DNA of 5,978 bases from Tidjanibacter sp. (GTDB taxonomy: Bacteria; Bacteroidota; Bacteroidia; Bacteroidales; Rikenellaceae): the NCBI GenBank assembly GCA_017628675.1, contig JAGBYS010000282.1, positions 1-5,978 of the forward strand, written 5' to 3'. Positions 5,459 to 5,978 of this stretch are shown here, piece by piece. A program made the position numbers and the translations under genes. Under the pieces are notes generated by a model. That model did no database searches and was not told where the DNA came from. It saw only the letters and a program-made list of their open reading frames with translations. Every line of letters begins with the position of its first letter. Positions within the stretch are counted from its first letter, which is position 1.

Positions 5459-5978
5459 TTAATTTTCAATTTTCCAAAAGTGATTTACGGGGCCGTGGCC
5501 GTGGCCGATGGTATAGTCGGCACCCGAGCGCAGAGCCTCCGTCAGATAACCCTTGGCTGCCTTGGCTGCCTCGGTGAGGGAGAGCCCTTTGGCAAGGGCG
5601 GCGGCAAGTGCCGACGAGAGGGTACAACCCGTGCCGTGTGTGTTGGGCGTCTCAATGCGGGTCGAGGGGAGCTCCACGATAGTGTCCTCCTCGGCATTGT
5701 AGAGAATATCTACGAGGGTGTTGTCGGTCAGGTGGCCCGCCTTCAGCAGTACCGACACCTTGCCACCCAAGGAGAGTTCGCGAGCAACCTCGGGGAGGTC
5801 GGCGGCGGAGAGGGTCTTGCGACCGGCGAGAATCTCAGCCTCGGGGATATTGGGGGTGATGACCCTTGCCAGGGGCAGGAGTCGGCTCTGGAGGGTCTGG
5901 ATGGCGCTCTCCTCAATGAGCCTGTGGCCCGAGGTGGAGACCATCACGGGGTCGAGCACAATGTTGGTGATGTTGTGC
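5459..5978 (-). CDS. thiD: Hydroxymethylpyrimidine/phosphomethylpyrimidine kinase, C-terminal 172 residues (5' end beyond window)
   Basis: The frame stays open to the right edge. With about 265-275 residues usual for ThiD, roughly 100 N-terminal residues are missing here. ThiD is a cytoplasmic ribokinase-fold enzyme that phosphorylates HMP and then HMP-P to HMP-PP for thiamine synthesis. Visible marks in order are NIVLDPVMVSTSGH, ITPNIPEAE, VLLKAGH (commonly KGGH), and NTHGTGCTLSSA (5621-5644 and on), the anion-hole motif with Cys codon at 5624-5626. The ThiD-typical end GHGPVNHF lies near the C-terminus. The GTG at 5959 (IVLDP) is inside the conserved core and is not a start. It converges on galK. 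Whether other thiamine genes or a TPP riboswitch lie upstream cannot be seen. Confidence 0.95.
   Translation of the reverse strand, partial: HNITNIVLDPVMVSTSGHRLIEESAIQTLQSRLLPLARVITPNIPEAEILAGRKTLSAADLPEVARELSLGGKVSVLLKAGHLTDNTLVDILYNAEEDTIVELPSTRIETPNTHGTGCTLSSALAAALAKGLSLTEAAKAAKGYLTEALRSGADYTIGHGHGPVNHFWKIEN

Noticed and set aside
5438..5978. TPP riboswitch for thiD
   Set aside because: The window contains only the 3' part of thiD; its leader lies outside, and nothing like a THI box is visible here.

Overview
The window looks like chromosome from a member of the Bacteroidota, most likely a GC-rich Bacteroidales such as the Alistipes/Rikenellaceae group. The phylum is the safer call; the genus is a guess. 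Three lines of evidence support it: promoters of the TTTG / TAnnTTTG type with 19-20 base spacers, A-rich start regions without Shine-Dalgarno sequences, and Bacteroidota-like secreted proteins and glycoside hydrolase.

Left part (1-1380). Two minus-strand genes lie in a row: a compact HD-family protein resembling (p)ppGpp hydrolases with an added C-terminal helix-turn-helix (531-1166), and downstream the first 158 codons of a secreted, MORN-like protein that runs off the left edge (1-474). The HD promoter and the promoter of a plus-strand tRNA-Ser(UGA) (1380-1464) lie back to back at 1211-1320.

Convergent intergenic block (1465-2045). No credible gene is present, but the block is dense in structure: a tRNA terminator, a 134-base nested palindrome with 17-bp perfect outer arms that begins six bases after the tRNA, two diverged copies of a multi-hairpin module about 173 bases long, the remnant of a third copy, and the terminator of the next gene. 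Paired changes between the two module copies keep the stems intact. This is the most unusual part of the window.

Right part (2046-5978). A periplasmic GH31 alpha-galactosidase-like enzyme (2046-3635) and an upstream GNAT acetyltransferase (3667-4119) form a probable two-gene minus-strand unit. Galactokinase galK (4247-5383) is transcribed divergently from the same 127-base gap. The enzyme could release galactose from alpha-galactosides and GalK would phosphorylate it, but no transporter, galT or galE is in view. A perfect 19-bp hairpin separates galK from the convergent 3' part of thiD (thiamine biosynthesis), which runs off the right edge.
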